A stretch of 6,475 bases of DNA from an uncultured Lachnospiraceae bacterium (lineage in GTDB: Bacteria > Bacillota > Clostridia > Lachnospirales > Lachnospiraceae): NCBI GenBank assembly GCA_945643825.1, contig CALZEZ010000086.1:1-6475 (forward strand), in the 5' to 3' direction. This document shows positions 5,615-6,475 of this stretch, one piece after another. Both the position numbers and the translations under genes were made by a program. Each line of letters begins with the position of its first letter. The first letter of the stretch is position 1. The notes under the pieces are model-generated. The model did no database searches. It was not told the DNA's origin and worked only from the letters and a program-made list of their open reading frames with translations.

Positions 5615-5658
5615 TATCTGCGCACTACACACGAGCAATTTCCTATCACATAAAAAAG
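5590..5658 (-). repeat. Intergenic repeat, copy B (behind the SIMPL-domain gene)
   Basis: Shorter copy of the repeat described at 3737-3836: the same 38 bases (5621-5658) and the same terminator hairpin (5590-5614), separated by seven bases instead of 37. It begins in the U-tract of the SIMPL gene's terminator and ends in the T-run of its own hairpin, matching the arrangement of copy A. Confidence 0.85.
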
Positions 5659-5700
5659 TGCAACTCAACTGACATGCATCTGCACGTCACCAAGTTGCAC
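5652..5700 (-). terminator. Intrinsic terminator of the SIMPL-domain gene
   Basis: GTGCAACT (5700-5693) pairs with AGTTGCAC (5665-5658). An inner stem TGACGTGC with GCATGTCA (one G-U pair) sits above a small internal loop, and six T follow. It begins 30 bases after the stop codon. The strong stem and T-run make it a confident Rho-independent terminator. Confidence 0.88.
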
Positions 5701-5730
5701 GATACTAGATATTTATAACCCTGGTATCGC

Positions 5731-6475
5731 CTACTTCAAATCGTAAGTAAGCTTCACTGTGATAGTGGCCGTTTTCATACGCGAGGTGGTATCCAGGCAT
5801 CCATCATAGGAATAGGCGCTGGCTCCTGTATTCATTGCCGTGATCTGAAAGACACCCAGGTGAGAATTGGATAAGCTTCCAAGCTTTGCTCCTGATTTTT
5901 CTGCAATCAGATCGACTCTCTGCCTGGAATTCTCTGTCGCCTTTTCAATCAGGTCGAGCTTCACGTCATCAATCTTGGTGTAGTAATACTCCGGTGAATC
6001 CGATGTGAACTGAATGCCGGAGGACAGCAGGCTGGAGATATTCGTGGAAACCCGCTCAACATCATCAAGATTCGAGGATGTCACGGTCACTGACTGGCTC
6101 AGATCATAGCCGTCATATTCACAACCGCGATAGTTTCCATTCTCATCGTAAACGTCACGGATCACATGATTGATGTTCACTGAGCTAAACGCCACATCAC
6201 TCTCCGTAATTCCGTTCTCCCGCAAAAAAGTGCGGACAGCTTCCGCGTCGGATTGCAGTTGTCTGTAGGCATCCTCCGAGGTATCGGCGTGCGCTGTAAA
6301 ATATCCGCGCCACACAATAAGATCGGATTCAAAATCGATGCTTGCGCTGCCTGTCGCCGAAATAGAATGCTCGATTCCAGACCGGAAGTTGGTCAGTCCC
6401 CACCCCACAAAAAATGCTGCAAGAACGATGCAAACACCAAAAATCGCTGCTGAAATAATTGATTTGTTTTCCTTC
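5731..6475 (-). CDS. SIMPL-domain (DUF541) protein, membrane-anchored; 5' end outside the window
   Basis: The frame is open to the right edge, so the start codon is not visible. The GTG at 6408 is not a credible start: the 22 codons ahead of it read KENK followed by a hydrophobic stretch (SIISAAIFGVCIVLAAFFVG), an N-terminal signal anchor with a positive flank. The start is probably only a few codons beyond the edge. The rest, about 220 residues, should lie outside the membrane and fits the SIMPL domain: HSISATGSASIDFESD, a helix with AYRQLQSDAEAVRTFL, ITESDVAFSSVNI, then DGYDLSQSVTVTSSNLDDVERV and a final beta strand TATITVKLTYDL. SIMPL proteins are periplasmic or surface proteins of poorly known role, linked in some bacteria to stress tolerance. 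It ends at TAG (5733-5731), followed by tandem terminators. Confidence 0.88.
   Translation of the reverse strand, partial: KENKSIISAAIFGVCIVLAAFFVGWGLTNFRSGIEHSISATGSASIDFESDLIVWRGYFTAHADTSEDAYRQLQSDAEAVRTFLRENGITESDVAFSSVNINHVIRDVYDENGNYRGCEYDGYDLSQSVTVTSSNLDDVERVSTNISSLLSSGIQFTSDSPEYYYTKIDDVKLDLIEKATENSRQRVDLIAEKSGAKLGSLSNSHLGVFQITAMNTGASAYSYDGCLDTTSRMKTATITVKLTYDLK

Noticed and set aside
3737..5658. The two repeat copies as a CRISPR array or as transposon ends
   Set aside because: There are only two copies, 1.8 kb apart, in direct orientation, with whole ordinary genes between them. There is no spacer periodicity, transposase or inverted terminal repeat.
5353..5718. Open frame of 121 codons on the plus strand, hydrophobic at its start
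   Set aside because: It has no ribosome binding site, lies in AT-rich non-coding DNA, overlaps the antiporter promoter, and runs through the repeat and the SIMPL terminator. Its composition does not look like a protein after residue 70.
6406..6408. GTG at 6408 as the start of the SIMPL protein
   Set aside because: It falls at the end of the hydrophobic anchor, and the open frame upstream encodes the rest of a convincing signal anchor up to the window edge.

Overview
The window looks like chromosomal DNA from a low-to-moderate GC Firmicute, most plausibly a clostridial gut-type bacterium such as a Lachnospiraceae member. The signs are strong AGGAG-type ribosome binding sites, consensus sigma-A promoters, a T-box riboswitch in front of a threonyl-tRNA synthetase, a short PadR regulator, and a threonyl-tRNA synthetase without the N-terminal TGS domain. 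The taxon is an inference from gene style; no marker gene is present.

Layout, left to right. A PadR-family regulator (minus strand) sits at the left edge. It is cut short by an in-frame TAG, and its promoter carries a 9-bp-arm palindrome that looks like its own operator. Divergent from it is a histidine phosphatase of the phosphoglycerate mutase superfamily (450-1181, plus). This gene converges on a SAM-dependent methyltransferase (1178-1936, minus), and the two stop codons interlock in a shared TTAA. The methyltransferase is translationally coupled (GTGA overlap) to thrS (1933-3702, minus).

Upstream of thrS, about 400 bases (3703-4115) hold a complete T-box leader: a consensus promoter, a specifier loop with ACC (Thr), the AGAGAG motif, the T-box bulge UGGAACC and the competing terminator. 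Between that attenuator and thrS lies a second, apparently unregulated terminator carried on a repeat. The same repeat, including a 38-base perfect match, recurs at 5590-5658 behind the terminator of the rightmost gene. In both copies the repeat runs from the U-tract of one terminator to the U-tract of a second one. This is the most unusual feature of the window.

A cation/proton antiporter (4116-5303, minus) precedes the thrS leader. The thrS -35 box overlaps the antiporter stop codon, so antiporter readthrough would enter the T-box. From 5304 to 5590 there is AT-rich DNA with the antiporter promoter and possibly a decayed coding remnant. The right edge holds a membrane-anchored SIMPL-domain (DUF541) protein whose start lies outside the window.

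How the parts work together: uncharged tRNA-Thr should raise thrS and the coupled methyltransferase. The antiporter and SIMPL protein are envelope-associated and appear to be separate transcription units. Nothing here is a clear defence or biosynthetic system. The items worth most attention are the tandem-terminator repeat, the methyltransferase placed under threonine T-box control, and the nonsense-truncated PadR.
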